Of a stretch of 64,000 bases of DNA, positions 17,769 to 24,876 are shown in pieces (positions within the stretch are counted from its first letter, which is position 1; each line of letters starts with the position of its first letter). A program made the translations under genes and the position numbers. Under the pieces are notes generated by a model, which saw nothing but the letters and a program-made list of their open reading frames with translations, ran no database searches and had not been told where the DNA came from. The stretch comes from Microbacterium hibisci (GTDB lineage: Bacteria > Actinomycetota > Actinomycetes > Actinomycetales > Microbacteriaceae), in contig NZ_JADIJC010000001.1 of NCBI RefSeq assembly GCF_015278255.1, forward strand, positions 310,001 to 374,000, read 5' to 3'.

Positions 17769-19112
17769 ATGTCCGACACGTCGACGACCGCGGAGGGCGC
17801 AGCGGCGCTCATGCCCGACGTGATCGAGCGCCTCGAGGCCCTCGTGCGGATCCCGTCCGTGGCCTTCCCGGGCTTCGATCCCAGGCCTGTCCACGAGATG
17901 GGCCGGGCAGTGGTCGAACTGTTCGAGGCGGCCGGCGCCGACGGCGTATCGCTCGTCGATGTGCCGGACGGTTACCCGTGCGTGTCCGCCGACCTTCCGG
18001 GACCGGAGGGTTCGCCGACGGTGCTGCTCTACGCGCACTACGACGTGCAGCCCGCGCCCGAGAGCCAGGGGTGGTCGACGCCGCCGTTCGAGCCGGTGAC
18101 CAAGGACGACGGGCGCATCTACGGACGCGGGGCCGCCGACGACAAGTCGGGGCTGGTCATCCACTACGCGACGCTCAAGCTGCTCGGCCCCGATCGGCCG
18201 TGCCGCGTGAAGATCCTCATCGAGGGGGAGGAGGAGACGATCTCGCACCTGGAGGCGTTCGTCGAGGCGAATCCCGAGAAGTTCGCCGCCGACGCCTACG
18301 TGATCGCCGACATCGGCCCGCAGGCGCCCGGTCGCCCCGGGATCACCACCGCGCTGCGCGGCGATGTCGCCTGCACCGTCACGGTGCGCACGCTCGCGAA
18401 CCCCGTCCACTCGGGCGAGTTCGGGGGAGCGGCACCCGATGCCCTCACGGCCATGATCCGCATCCTCGACACCCTGCACGACGAGAACGGCGACACCGTG
18501 ATCCCCGGTGTCGACAGCGGCCGCTGGGAGGGCGCCGAGATGGACGAGGAGGTGTACCGGGCGGGATCGGCCATCCTTCCGGGCGTGGAGTTCCTCGGCA
18601 CGGGATCGCTGTCGGACCGAATCTGGGCGAAGCCGTCCGTCACGGTGCTGGGCATGGACCTGCCCAACACGACCGAGGCATCGAACGTCCTCCTGAACGA
18701 GGTGAAGGCGAAGCTGTCGATGCGCATCATCCCGGGGTCGGACGGAGACGCGCAGCTCGAGGCGCTCATGGCGCACCTGCGTGCCCAGCGTCCGTGGAAC
18801 TGCGAGGTGGTCGTCGAGAAGGTCAAGGTGGGGCATCCGTTCGCCGTCGACGAATCCCACCCGGCGATCGTCGCCGCCGAGGACGCGCTGCGCGAGGCAT
18901 ACGTCGCCGACGTCGAGTCGATCGGCAGCGGCGCCTCGATCCCGCTCGTGGCGTCGTTCAAGAAGATCGCTCCCGACGCGGCCGTGATCCTCTGGGGCGC
19001 GGAAGACACGGCGCAGGCCCGCATCCACGCGTCCGACGAATCGGTCGATCCGAAGGAGATCGAGCGCATGATCGTCGCGCAGACACTGTTCATCCGCGAG
19101 TTCGCCGGCTGA
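17769..19112 (+). CDS. M20 family dipeptidase/metallopeptidase
   Basis: A 447-residue di-zinc peptidase. The metal and catalytic residues appear in YAHYDVQPA, GRGAADDKSG and EGEEETISH. The lid domain follows at about residues 195-330 (NPVHSGEFGG), and the C-terminus returns to the catalytic fold. The family includes carnosinase-like dipeptidases and succinyl-diaminopimelate desuccinylases; the length and GRGAADDKSG motif favour a dipeptidase. The ribosome binding site AAAGGAG precedes the ATG. It probably works with the Dcu-like transporter upstream. Confidence 0.9.
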   Translation: MSDTSTTAEGAAALMPDVIERLEALVRIPSVAFPGFDPRPVHEMGRAVVELFEAAGADGVSLVDVPDGYPCVSADLPGPEGSPTVLLYAHYDVQPAPESQGWSTPPFEPVTKDDGRIYGRGAADDKSGLVIHYATLKLLGPDRPCRVKILIEGEEETISHLEAFVEANPEKFAADAYVIADIGPQAPGRPGITTALRGDVACTVTVRTLANPVHSGEFGGAAPDALTAMIRILDTLHDENGDTVIPGVDSGRWEGAEMDEEVYRAGSAILPGVEFLGTGSLSDRIWAKPSVTVLGMDLPNTTEASNVLLNEVKAKLSMRIIPGSDGDAQLEALMAHLRAQRPWNCEVVVEKVKVGHPFAVDESHPAIVAAEDALREAYVADVESIGSGASIPLVASFKKIAPDAAVILWGAEDTAQARIHASDESVDPKEIERMIVAQTLFIREFAG

Positions 19113-19309
19113 CGGATGCCGCAGGCTCACGCGCACGGAATGACAGCCGTGTAAGACACGTGAGTCATCCGGTTGACTCCGTGAGACGGATCACGGCGCG
19201 GAACATGTCCGCACGAAGGATTCTCGACGGCTGCGGGCTCTGAGCCCCTCTCGGCCGCTCAGAAGGGGTTTCGCGAGAAGGGGTCCGGACGGATTAGGTC
19301 CGATCAGGC

Positions 19310-19344
19310 AACGCCGATAATGCACATTATGTCAGTATGGCGTT
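19310..19344. repeat. Nested inverted repeat
   Basis: Outer arms AACGCC (19310-19315) and GGCGTT (19339-19344) flank an inner palindrome ataatg-ca-cattat at 19317-19330. The stretch is A+T-rich compared with its surroundings. It could be an operator or a deletion scar, since it sits directly before a decayed gene. Confidence 0.5.
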
Positions 19345-19514
19345 TAGTTGCCCAGTTTACGGCGTTCGCAGCCGACTCCCCTGCGGGACGGCGCGCGAGG
19401 TCTTCCGCAACGCAGTGGCTCGGGATGAGGCGACGTGGATCCGGGGCCGGGCCTGGGCGCTGTGGAAGACGAGCGGCGATCGACCGCATCCTCTCGGAGA
19501 AGCCGTCACGGTGA
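19337..19514 (+). pseudogene. Remnant of an aminoglycoside/macrolide phosphotransferase-family gene
   Basis: The frame starting at 19337 contains REVFRNAVARDEATWIRGR followed by AWALWKT (19397-19474), which resembles the C-terminal region of APH-type kinases (FRxALxVDDATWxRGRGWALWKAL). About ten codons later a different frame reads RAAIDRILSEKP and then a stop at 19512-19514, like the last residues of the same family. The kinase core is absent and the two pieces are out of frame, so this is a decayed C-terminal remnant with an internal deletion or frameshift. The family identity rests on my recognition of the motif. Confidence 0.6.
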
Positions 19515-20093
19515 CACCGCGTATACGGCGATCCCGCCGTCTTCGATCAGAAACCGCAAGACTGATTCGTCCGCGGTGCGCTCTACCGTGGCGGGCACAC
19601 CTGCCGAGTCGCAGGCGACCGTGCCCGAGCCGCCGCCGTCGGCCCAGCCCACGATGATGCATCTGCCGCTGCCGTCAGCGAGAGGCGCAATCCATGGACG
19701 GAGGCCGGCGACACTCTGGAAGCCCTGGATGAGAGACGAGTCGATTCCCTGGTCCTCGAGCCACAGACCCCAGCCCAGGAGACTCCTCGCCGTCAGGCAC
19801 GGGTCAGGCTCCAGGATCACGCGATCTTCGGGCGCGGGAAGAACCGCCTCGGGGAGCGACGCTCTCGGGAGCTCAGCGGGCTTGCACCAATGGGGCGGCA
19901 TCGTCGGAGTGGGACTCGGCGACATGGGCGGCTCGGCCGACACATCCCGGGAGGGGTCGGCGGGTGATACGGGTTCGGCGCTGACGTCAGCCTCGGTCGT
20001 GGCGGTACAGCCGGTCAGCAGGGCGACCAGCACGGCAGCGGTGAACCAGGCCGCGGGCGCCGCACCCGATTTCGACTGATGCATCTCTGCCAT
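19506..20093 (-). CDS. Putative secreted lipoprotein, function unknown
   Basis: A 195-residue protein. It has a charged N-terminus, a hydrophobic segment and the lipobox LLTGC at about residues 28-32, followed by a Ser/Pro/Thr-rich linker with the track SPSPTPTMPP. It should be lipidated and anchored outside the membrane. The folded part contains three cysteines and many Trp/Gly residues; I do not recognise the family. The ATG at 20093 is chosen because it gives a normal signal peptide; an ATG nine bases downstream is possible. No clear operon partners. Confidence 0.7.
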   Translation of the reverse strand: MAEMHQSKSGAAPAAWFTAAVLVALLTGCTATTEADVSAEPVSPADPSRDVSAEPPMSPSPTPTMPPHWCKPAELPRASLPEAVLPAPEDRVILEPDPCLTARSLLGWGLWLEDQGIDSSLIQGFQSVAGLRPWIAPLADGSGRCIIVGWADGGGSGTVACDSAGVPATVERTADESVLRFLIEDGGIAVYAVSP

Positions 20094-20344
20094 GGTCGGC
20101 CTCCCCATCGACCGCGCGACCACCTGAACCCCCATGCCCAGACCGCACCCGGCTCACAGGTGAAACCAGGGTGACAGGCGGCACCCCGCTCCGCAATGGC
20201 CCCGCGGTCCGAGAGCTCGCGAGGCGCCAGCATCCTGTTGTCCACAGTCATGCCCGCGTTCGCAGCCTGGCTTTGGCTGCTCGGGCGCGGGCTCCTCGTC
20301 GCCAGGGTGCCGGTCGACGACAGTGCGTCGGCCTGCGCGGGACG

Positions 20345-20896
20345 TCAGCCGACCTCGATGTCGACGAGCCAGCCGGCGGGCGAGCGCACCGTCCTCTCGC
20401 CAGGCGGATCGGCGTGGCCTGCATCGCCCGAGGGACCAGCCGCCCTCGCCTCCCCCGAGGCAAGCCGTACGCCGTCGACGGCCTCCAACGAGGCAGTGTC
20501 GGTGATCGGCACGACCTCGATCACATATCGCGAAGGGCGCGTGCCTGCGAAAACGCCACCGCCCAAGTCACGCCGGATCATCGGCCATTCCTCGCCATCA
20601 GCGGGCATCTCGGCGTCCAGCGGAGCGCCGTGGCCGGGTCGGCGCAAGATGCGACGTTCCGTGAGCTCGTGCATGACTGCGTGCACGGCCACGACGCGGC
20701 CTCGCACACGATCGGTGAACTCGTCTTCGTGGTGCGACTCGACCGCGTCGACTGTCGCGACCAGCGTCGGACCGAGCAGCGCGGCGAGAGGCGGACCGGG
20801 AACGCGCGTCGCGACGCTGAGATCGACGTCATCGCCCACCGCGAATGCGTCGCCGCAGCACGCCCACTCCCATTCCGTCAGCCACACGCGCATCAT
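20345..20896 (-). CDS. DUF6578 domain-containing protein
   Basis: A 183-residue protein beginning MMRVWLTEWEWACCGDAFAV. The pattern VWxxxWxxxCCGxxFxVG at the N-terminus is typical of the actinobacterial DUF6578 family, whose function is unknown. It contains a CC pair, a DAVESHHEDEF stretch and an acidic C-terminal domain. The start is placed at ATG 20896 because a TACCGT box lies seven bases upstream, and because the conserved motif begins right after it. A GTG nine bases earlier would fall inside the -10 box. Confidence 0.72.
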   Translation of the reverse strand: MMRVWLTEWEWACCGDAFAVGDDVDLSVATRVPGPPLAALLGPTLVATVDAVESHHEDEFTDRVRGRVVAVHAVMHELTERRILRRPGHGAPLDAEMPADGEEWPMIRRDLGGGVFAGTRPSRYVIEVVPITDTASLEAVDGVRLASGEARAAGPSGDAGHADPPGERTVRSPAGWLVDIEVG

Positions 20897-20903
20897 GCTG
20901 CTC

Positions 20904-20909
20904 ACGGTA
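20904..20909 (-). promoter_or_regulatory. Putative -10 box for the DUF6578 gene
   Basis: TACCGT on the minus strand lies seven bases before ATG 20896 and no ribosome binding site is visible, which fits a leaderless transcript. Confidence 0.4.
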
Positions 20910-21040
20910 CCGATCGCCGACGGTGCCCGCTCGGCGATCGCTCCCCGGCGGCGGCTATGCGGTATGTATGCGGTGGCCTTCCTGCCCGGCCAGCTCTACG
21001 ACGCACCGGATGTGGTCTCCAAGCCCGGAGGGACGTCGTC

Positions 21041-21985
21041 CTATCGCGGCCTCGCGAATCCGTCGATCGCTTGCGCCGTCAGCTCCATCTCGACCTCTCC
21101 CCCGTGGCCCTCGGTCTCGACGATCTCGAGCCGGCTTCCCGGCCAGATCTGGTGCAGGCGCCATGGGGTGATCGCGGGTCCACTCACGTCGTAGCGGCCG
21201 TGGATGAGCACGCCCGGTATGCCGGCGAGTTCCGCGGCCCGCTCGAGCACTGCGTCCTCACCGCGGAGGAAGCAGTCGTTCGCCCAGTAATGGGTGACAA
21301 GTGTCGCGAAGTTCTGCCGGGTTCGAGGGTCTTCGTGTGTCGGACCGGGCTGCCATGCCGGATCCAGCGAGACGTGGGTGGACTCCCACGTGTCCCAGCG
21401 ATCGGCGGCCGAGGCCCGGACTGCGGCATCCGCGGCGCGCATCATCGCCGCGTAGTGGTCGATGACGCGTTCCCCGCGGGGCACGTCGGCAGCCAGGTCC
21501 GTCCACGCCTCGGGGAAGATCGCACCCACGCCCTCGGTGATCCAGTCGATCTCGGCCCTGCCGCCCGTCGTGACCGCAGTGAGGACGATCTCGGTCACCC
21601 GGTTGCGGTGAGCAAGCGCATAGGCCAGGGCGAGTGTCGACCCCCAAGAGACGCCGTGCAGCAACCAGGCCTCGATGCCCAGGTGAGTGCGCAGTGCCTC
21701 GATGTCGTCGACGAGGGTGTGAGTGTTGTTGGCGTCGAGGTGCTCGAGGTCGTCGATCGCCCAGGGCGTGCTCTTGCCGCAACCGCGCTGGTCGAGACCG
21801 ACGATCAAGTACTCGGACGGGTCGAACCGCCGGCGGTAGCCCCCGCGCCCCAGACCGCTGCCGGGGCCGCCATGCAAGTACAGAGCTGGTCGCCCCTCGG
21901 GGTTCCCGGAGGTCTCCCAGTAGAGCTCGACTCCGTGCGGACGACGAAGGGTGCCCGAGGCGAACGGCTCAAGTGGTGGGTGCAC
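21041..21985 (-). CDS. Proline iminopeptidase-like alpha/beta hydrolase (S33)
   Basis: A 314-residue alpha/beta hydrolase close in length to prolyl aminopeptidases. The oxyanion-hole motif LHGGPGSG is at residues 37-44, DQRGCGKS at 65-72, the nucleophile Ser113 in HGVSWGS, Asp266 in GRYDVSGP and His294 in EGHGG. This matches the S33 prolyl aminopeptidase signature, including the cap domain rich in Trp and Glu. It releases N-terminal proline from peptides and is cytosolic. The GTG start has a TAGTCT box six bases upstream. It is monocistronic. Confidence 0.9.
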   Translation of the reverse strand: MHPPLEPFASGTLRRPHGVELYWETSGNPEGRPALYLHGGPGSGLGRGGYRRRFDPSEYLIVGLDQRGCGKSTPWAIDDLEHLDANNTHTLVDDIEALRTHLGIEAWLLHGVSWGSTLALAYALAHRNRVTEIVLTAVTTGGRAEIDWITEGVGAIFPEAWTDLAADVPRGERVIDHYAAMMRAADAAVRASAADRWDTWESTHVSLDPAWQPGPTHEDPRTRQNFATLVTHYWANDCFLRGEDAVLERAAELAGIPGVLIHGRYDVSGPAITPWRLHQIWPGSRLEIVETEGHGGEVEMELTAQAIDGFARPR

Positions 21986-21991
21986 CGTCGA

Positions 21992-21997
21992 AGACTA
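21992..21997 (-). promoter_or_regulatory. -10 box of a leaderless promoter for the iminopeptidase
   Basis: TAGTCT on the minus strand is followed by six bases and the GTG at 21985. Confidence 0.5.
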
Positions 21998-22250
21998 CTC
22001 GCGACCTCCGCTGCGCCTGTGCCTGCCTGAGAGACCATCGGCACACCAGGCACCGGACGCGAGACGACCCGGCGAACGCCGAGGCAGGCGATCGAGTCCG
22101 CTGGCGCCCCTTCCGTACACGGCTTCCATGATCTCGCTGGGTCCGGACGTGTATCTGACGGCGTTGCGACCGCCTCTTCCAGATCAGCCTGTCGCGTACC
22201 GCGTGGCTGGGAGCGATCGGCGCCATTCCTGCTCGGCAAAGGATCGGATC

Positions 22251-22556
22251 ATGAATGAAAACCCTTCATCGCCAGGTCTCGGGGCGATCATCTCGAACCT
22301 CGCCGTTCGCCGCTTCATCTACAGCACCTACGTGCTCGCGCTCCTGGTCGTGGGCGCCGCCCAGGTGGCGCTGACGTCGCTCGGCATGACGAACCCGGAC
22401 TGGCTGGTCGCCACCCTCGCCGTGCTCGGCTACCTCGGTGTCCCCGTCGCCGGACTCGCTGTCGCGAACACTTCCAAGAAGGTCGCCGACGCCACAGCCC
22501 AGCCCGAAGCCGCCGCCGCACCGCAGCCCGCCGCACCGCAGCCCGCCGTTGTCTGA
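22251..22556 (+). CDS. Small two-helix membrane protein, holin-like
   Basis: A 101-residue protein with two hydrophobic segments (about residues 25-45 and 53-73) and an Ala/Pro/Gln-rich tail (AAAAPQPAAPQPA). Its size and topology resemble small holins annotated in actinophages, but no endolysin or other phage gene is near. It may be a phage remnant or a domesticated membrane protein. AAAGGA precedes the ATG at 22251. The 265 bases upstream of it contain no convincing gene or RNA that I can see. Confidence 0.6.
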   Translation: MNENPSSPGLGAIISNLAVRRFIYSTYVLALLVVGAAQVALTSLGMTNPDWLVATLAVLGYLGVPVAGLAVANTSKKVADATAQPEAAAAPQPAAPQPAVV

Positions 22557-22593
22557 AACGGGGACGGCGCCGCCGGCCGAGCGTCGATAGCCG

Positions 22594-22953
22594 CTATGCG
22601 AGGAAACAGAACACGCCCGTAGCCACGCAGAGCACCAGCATCCCGGTCGCGTTCAGGAACAGGTTGCGGCCGAAGTCGCGCGCTCGGATGTGTGAGGCGA
22701 TCGCAATCACGAAGTAGAGGATCAGGCACGCGGTGGTCAGCGCGGCGAGACCGGGGATCCAGATGCCCGCCACCAGTCCCCCGGCGGCGGCGAACTTGAT
22801 CGGCGGCATGATCCACCACAGCCGGCGCGGCCAGCCGACGTCCTCGAAGCAGCGGGCGATGAAGCCCGCGGGCCGGAGGCACAGCAGTCCGTCCACGAAC
22901 GAGATCACCGCCAGGGCGATGACGGGCCAGACGGGATCCGGCAGGAGTGTCAT
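22594..22953 (-). CDS. DoxX-like small membrane protein
   Basis: A 119-residue protein with four membrane helices. The RDFGRNLFLNATGM segment and overall topology resemble DoxX/DoxX-like proteins; the physiological role is unknown. It is transcribed divergently from a TetR gene, with both promoters sharing one operator, so it is the likely regulated target. The ATG at 22953 has a TACGGT box six bases upstream and no ribosome binding site. Confidence 0.72.
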   Translation of the reverse strand: MTLLPDPVWPVIALAVISFVDGLLCLRPAGFIARCFEDVGWPRRLWWIMPPIKFAAAGGLVAGIWIPGLAALTTACLILYFVIAIASHIRARDFGRNLFLNATGMLVLCVATGVFCFLA

Positions 22954-22959
22954 GCGGGC

Positions 22960-22965
22960 ACCGTA
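22960..22965 (-). promoter_or_regulatory. -10 box of a leaderless promoter for the DoxX-like gene
   Basis: TACGGT on the minus strand is followed by six bases (GCCCGC) and the ATG at 22953. Its distal base touches the TetR operator. Confidence 0.5.
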
Positions 22966-22991
22966 CCATACGGTTTGGTATGGTGACCATA
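22965..22991. promoter_or_regulatory. TetR operator between the divergent DoxX-like and TetR genes
   Basis: A perfect 7-bp inverted repeat, accatac / gtatggt, spaced by six bases lies at 22965-22984. A second, overlapping palindrome (tatggt-g-accata) lies at 22979-22991. Together they give three half-sites of the ACCATA type. The tetR -10 box (TATGGT, 22979-22984) is itself a half-site, so binding would block both promoters. Confidence 0.75.
22979..22984 (+). promoter_or_regulatory. -10 box of a leaderless promoter for tetR
   Basis: TATGGT is followed by six bases (gaccat) and the ATG at 22991. The box is embedded in the operator, which implies autorepression. Confidence 0.55.
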
Positions 22992-23521
22992 TGTCACGGC
23001 AACGATGGATCGACGAGGGGCTCCGCGTCCTCGCCGACGAGGGCATCGCAGGGGTGCGCATAGACCGCATCGCCGTCCGCGTGGGCTTGAGCAAGGGATC
23101 GTTCTTCCACCACTTCGCAAACGTGGCGTCGTATCGGTCCGCCCTGCTCGACCGTTGGCGAGCAGACGCGTCCGAGCAGCTCACGAACGCCCCCGAGGTG
23201 TCGGAGCTGGCCGATCTGGTGACGGCGGGCGACGTGGTCGACGTCTGGCTCGAGCGTGCGATCCGGGCCTGGGCGCAGCATGATCGCACCGCGGCAGCGG
23301 CACTGGAAGAGGTCGACGGCGAGAGGCTCGCCGCCCTGCGCCGAGCATGGGAGTCGCGCCTGTCCGACCCGAAACGCGCGCGTGCGGCGGCACTGCTCCC
23401 TCACCTCGTGGTGATCGGCGCGACGGTGGCGCATCCGGCCACCAGTCAGGATGACCTCGCAGCGGTGTTCCGGCTCCTCGCCGAACTCATCCCGGCGGTG
23501 GACGGCACCGACCACCCGTGA
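22991..23521 (+). CDS. TetR family transcriptional regulator
   Basis: A 176-residue repressor. The N-terminal TetR DNA-binding domain is clear: LRVLADEGIAGVRIDRIAVRVGLSKG followed by the FFHHFANVASYRSALL recognition and exit helices (residues 9-53), and the remaining helices form the ligand domain. It should repress itself and the divergent DoxX-like gene through the operator at 22965-22991. The inducer is unknown. The ATG is set by the -10 box six bases upstream; longer in-frame extensions run through the operator and were rejected. Confidence 0.9.
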   Translation: MSRQRWIDEGLRVLADEGIAGVRIDRIAVRVGLSKGSFFHHFANVASYRSALLDRWRADASEQLTNAPEVSELADLVTAGDVVDVWLERAIRAWAQHDRTAAAALEEVDGERLAALRRAWESRLSDPKRARAAALLPHLVVIGATVAHPATSQDDLAAVFRLLAELIPAVDGTDHP

Positions 23522-23629
23522 CCGCGTGCGGCACAGTCGGCGCCGAGGACCGCTCGGCCAGGTGAGACCTGCCGCCCTCGCAACGCGGCCGCGCCGCTGA
23601 TCATCCGGCTCGTCTGGCAGACTTCCGGG

Positions 23630-24397
23630 ATGCCGCACACCGACGCCCTCGCCCGCCTGTGGCCCGCCTCCGCCGTGCGCGTGCGTGCGGGCGATCTCGA
23701 GCTGCGCTGGATCGACGACGACCTCCTCGTCGAACTGGCAGCGCTCGCCGGCCGCGGCATCCATGATGCCGATGCGATGCCCTTCGAGCATCCGTGGTCG
23801 CGCGGCAGCGCGTCGGACGTGGCACGGAGCGTCCTGACGTACCAGTGGGGCCTGCGCGGTCGGATCTCACCCTCGGCGTTCGCTCTCGAGCTCGCTGTGA
23901 TCGATCACGGGGTGCCGGTCGGCGTACAGGGGCTCACGGCCGAGGACTGGTCGGTGCTGCGCCGGGTCACGACCGGCTCGTGGCTGGGACGCGATCACCA
24001 GGGACGCGGAATCGGCACCCGGATGCGGATGCTCGCGCTGCACCTCGCGTTCGAGGGCCTGGGCGCGCGAGAGGCGACGTCGGGCGCCTTCATCGACAAT
24101 GCTCCTTCGAATGCCGTCTCGCGCCGCGTCGGCTACGAGCCGGACGGTGCCTTCCACGTCGCACGGGAAGGCCACCCGGTACTGCACAACCGATGGACGA
24201 TGTCGCGCGACGTCTGGGACACCGTGCGCGCCGGCCACCGCGAGCGCCTCGGCGCCGAGGCGGAGCTTCACGGCGTGGACGCACTGCGCTCGCAGCTCGA
24301 GGCGCCTGCGACACCGACCCAGACGATCTCGGCCCAGACGACCTCGGCCCCGACGACCTCGACCGCGGGCGCCATCGCGCCCGCGGTCGAGGGATGA
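23630..24397 (+). CDS. GNAT family N-acetyltransferase
   Basis: A 255-residue protein with a GNAT domain. The acetyl-CoA binding motif is GRDHQGRGIGTRMRMLALHLA (about residues 122-142), followed by GAREATSGAFIDNAPSNAVSRRVGYE. The fold is RimJ/RimL-like, so the substrate may be a protein N-terminus or a small amine. The last ~30 residues are a low-complexity Thr/Ser/Ala tail encoded by a 15-bp repeat. It converges with the DUF6458 gene with only four bases between stops. Confidence 0.85.
   Translation: MPHTDALARLWPASAVRVRAGDLELRWIDDDLLVELAALAGRGIHDADAMPFEHPWSRGSASDVARSVLTYQWGLRGRISPSAFALELAVIDHGVPVGVQGLTAEDWSVLRRVTTGSWLGRDHQGRGIGTRMRMLALHLAFEGLGAREATSGAFIDNAPSNAVSRRVGYEPDGAFHVAREGHPVLHNRWTMSRDVWDTVRAGHRERLGAEAELHGVDALRSQLEAPATPTQTISAQTTSAPTTSTAGAIAPAVEG
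24321..24365 (+). repeat. Three 15-bp tandem repeats in the GNAT C-terminus
   Basis: Units of the type agacgaYctcggccc occur at 24321-24335 and 24336-24350, with a diverged third copy at 24351-24365. They encode a Thr/Ser/Ala-rich tail (QTISA, QTTSA, PTTST), which could vary in copy number between strains. Confidence 0.7.
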
Positions 24398-24401
24398 TCG
24401 G

Positions 24402-24665
24402 TCAGAGTCCGGCGGCGTCGTCCGTCGAGGTCGTGCTCCGGCGCGTGACCTGCTCGTTGACGGTGGGGTCCACGGCCGTGCGCGTGACGGATTCCGACCG
24501 GCGGCGGCGCGCCAGCAGAACGAGCCCGAGAATGAAGATGACGGCTCCAGCACCCATCAGGATGTAGCCGATCATGTCGAGGTTGACCCATTCGACCTCC
24601 ACGTTCACCGCGAACGCGAGGATCGCTCCGATGGCGAAGAGGGCGATGCCAGCTCCGATACTCAT
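24402..24665 (-). CDS. DUF6458 small membrane protein
   Basis: An 87-residue protein starting MSIGAGIALFAIGAILAFAV. It has two membrane helices (residues 4-22 and 30-50) separated by a short VEWVNLDMIGYILMG loop, then a basic RRRR stop-transfer sequence and a polar tail. This is the DUF6458 architecture common in Microbacteriaceae and other actinobacteria; function unknown. GAAAGGA precedes the ATG. Confidence 0.85.
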   Translation of the reverse strand: MSIGAGIALFAIGAILAFAVNVEVEWVNLDMIGYILMGAGAVIFILGLVLLARRRRSESVTRTAVDPTVNEQVTRRSTTSTDDAAGL

Positions 24666-24864
24666 GCGAGGTGTCCTTTCCGGGGCGCGGCGACCAGCCC
24701 TCCCCTGTTTCGGGACGAGTGGTCCCGCGCTTACGCTCTCGCATCCAGCCCGGCTTTCGGGAGGGGCTTGACAGCGGACGGATGCCGTCTCCCGGCGTCC
24801 GCGGCGGCGCCGGCGCTCGCCGACGGCACGAGAGACCCGCGCGGGCGGCATCCGTCCCGATGAC

Positions 24865-24870
24865 TACTGT
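24865..24870 (+). promoter_or_regulatory. -10 box of a leaderless promoter for the MFS gene
   Basis: TACTGT lies six bases before GTG 24877 and three bases before ATG 24874. The spacing seen elsewhere in the window favours the GTG as the start. Confidence 0.5.
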
Positions 24871-24876
24871 GGAATG

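Noticed and set aside
20094..20344. A possible gene or small RNA in the gap between the lipoprotein and DUF6578 genes
   Set aside because: Short frames exist on both strands but none has a start signal or recognisable content, and I see no strong hairpin. I regard it as non-coding with nothing assignable.
21986..22250. A plus-strand extension of the holin-like protein, or a gene upstream of it
   Set aside because: The in-frame extension is Arg/Pro-rich shadow sequence of the iminopeptidase region, and the ribosome binding site lies immediately before ATG 22251.
19113..24665. A mobile genomic island
   Set aside because: The region is accessory in content but has no integrase, transposase, direct repeats or tRNA boundary, so I describe it only as variable.
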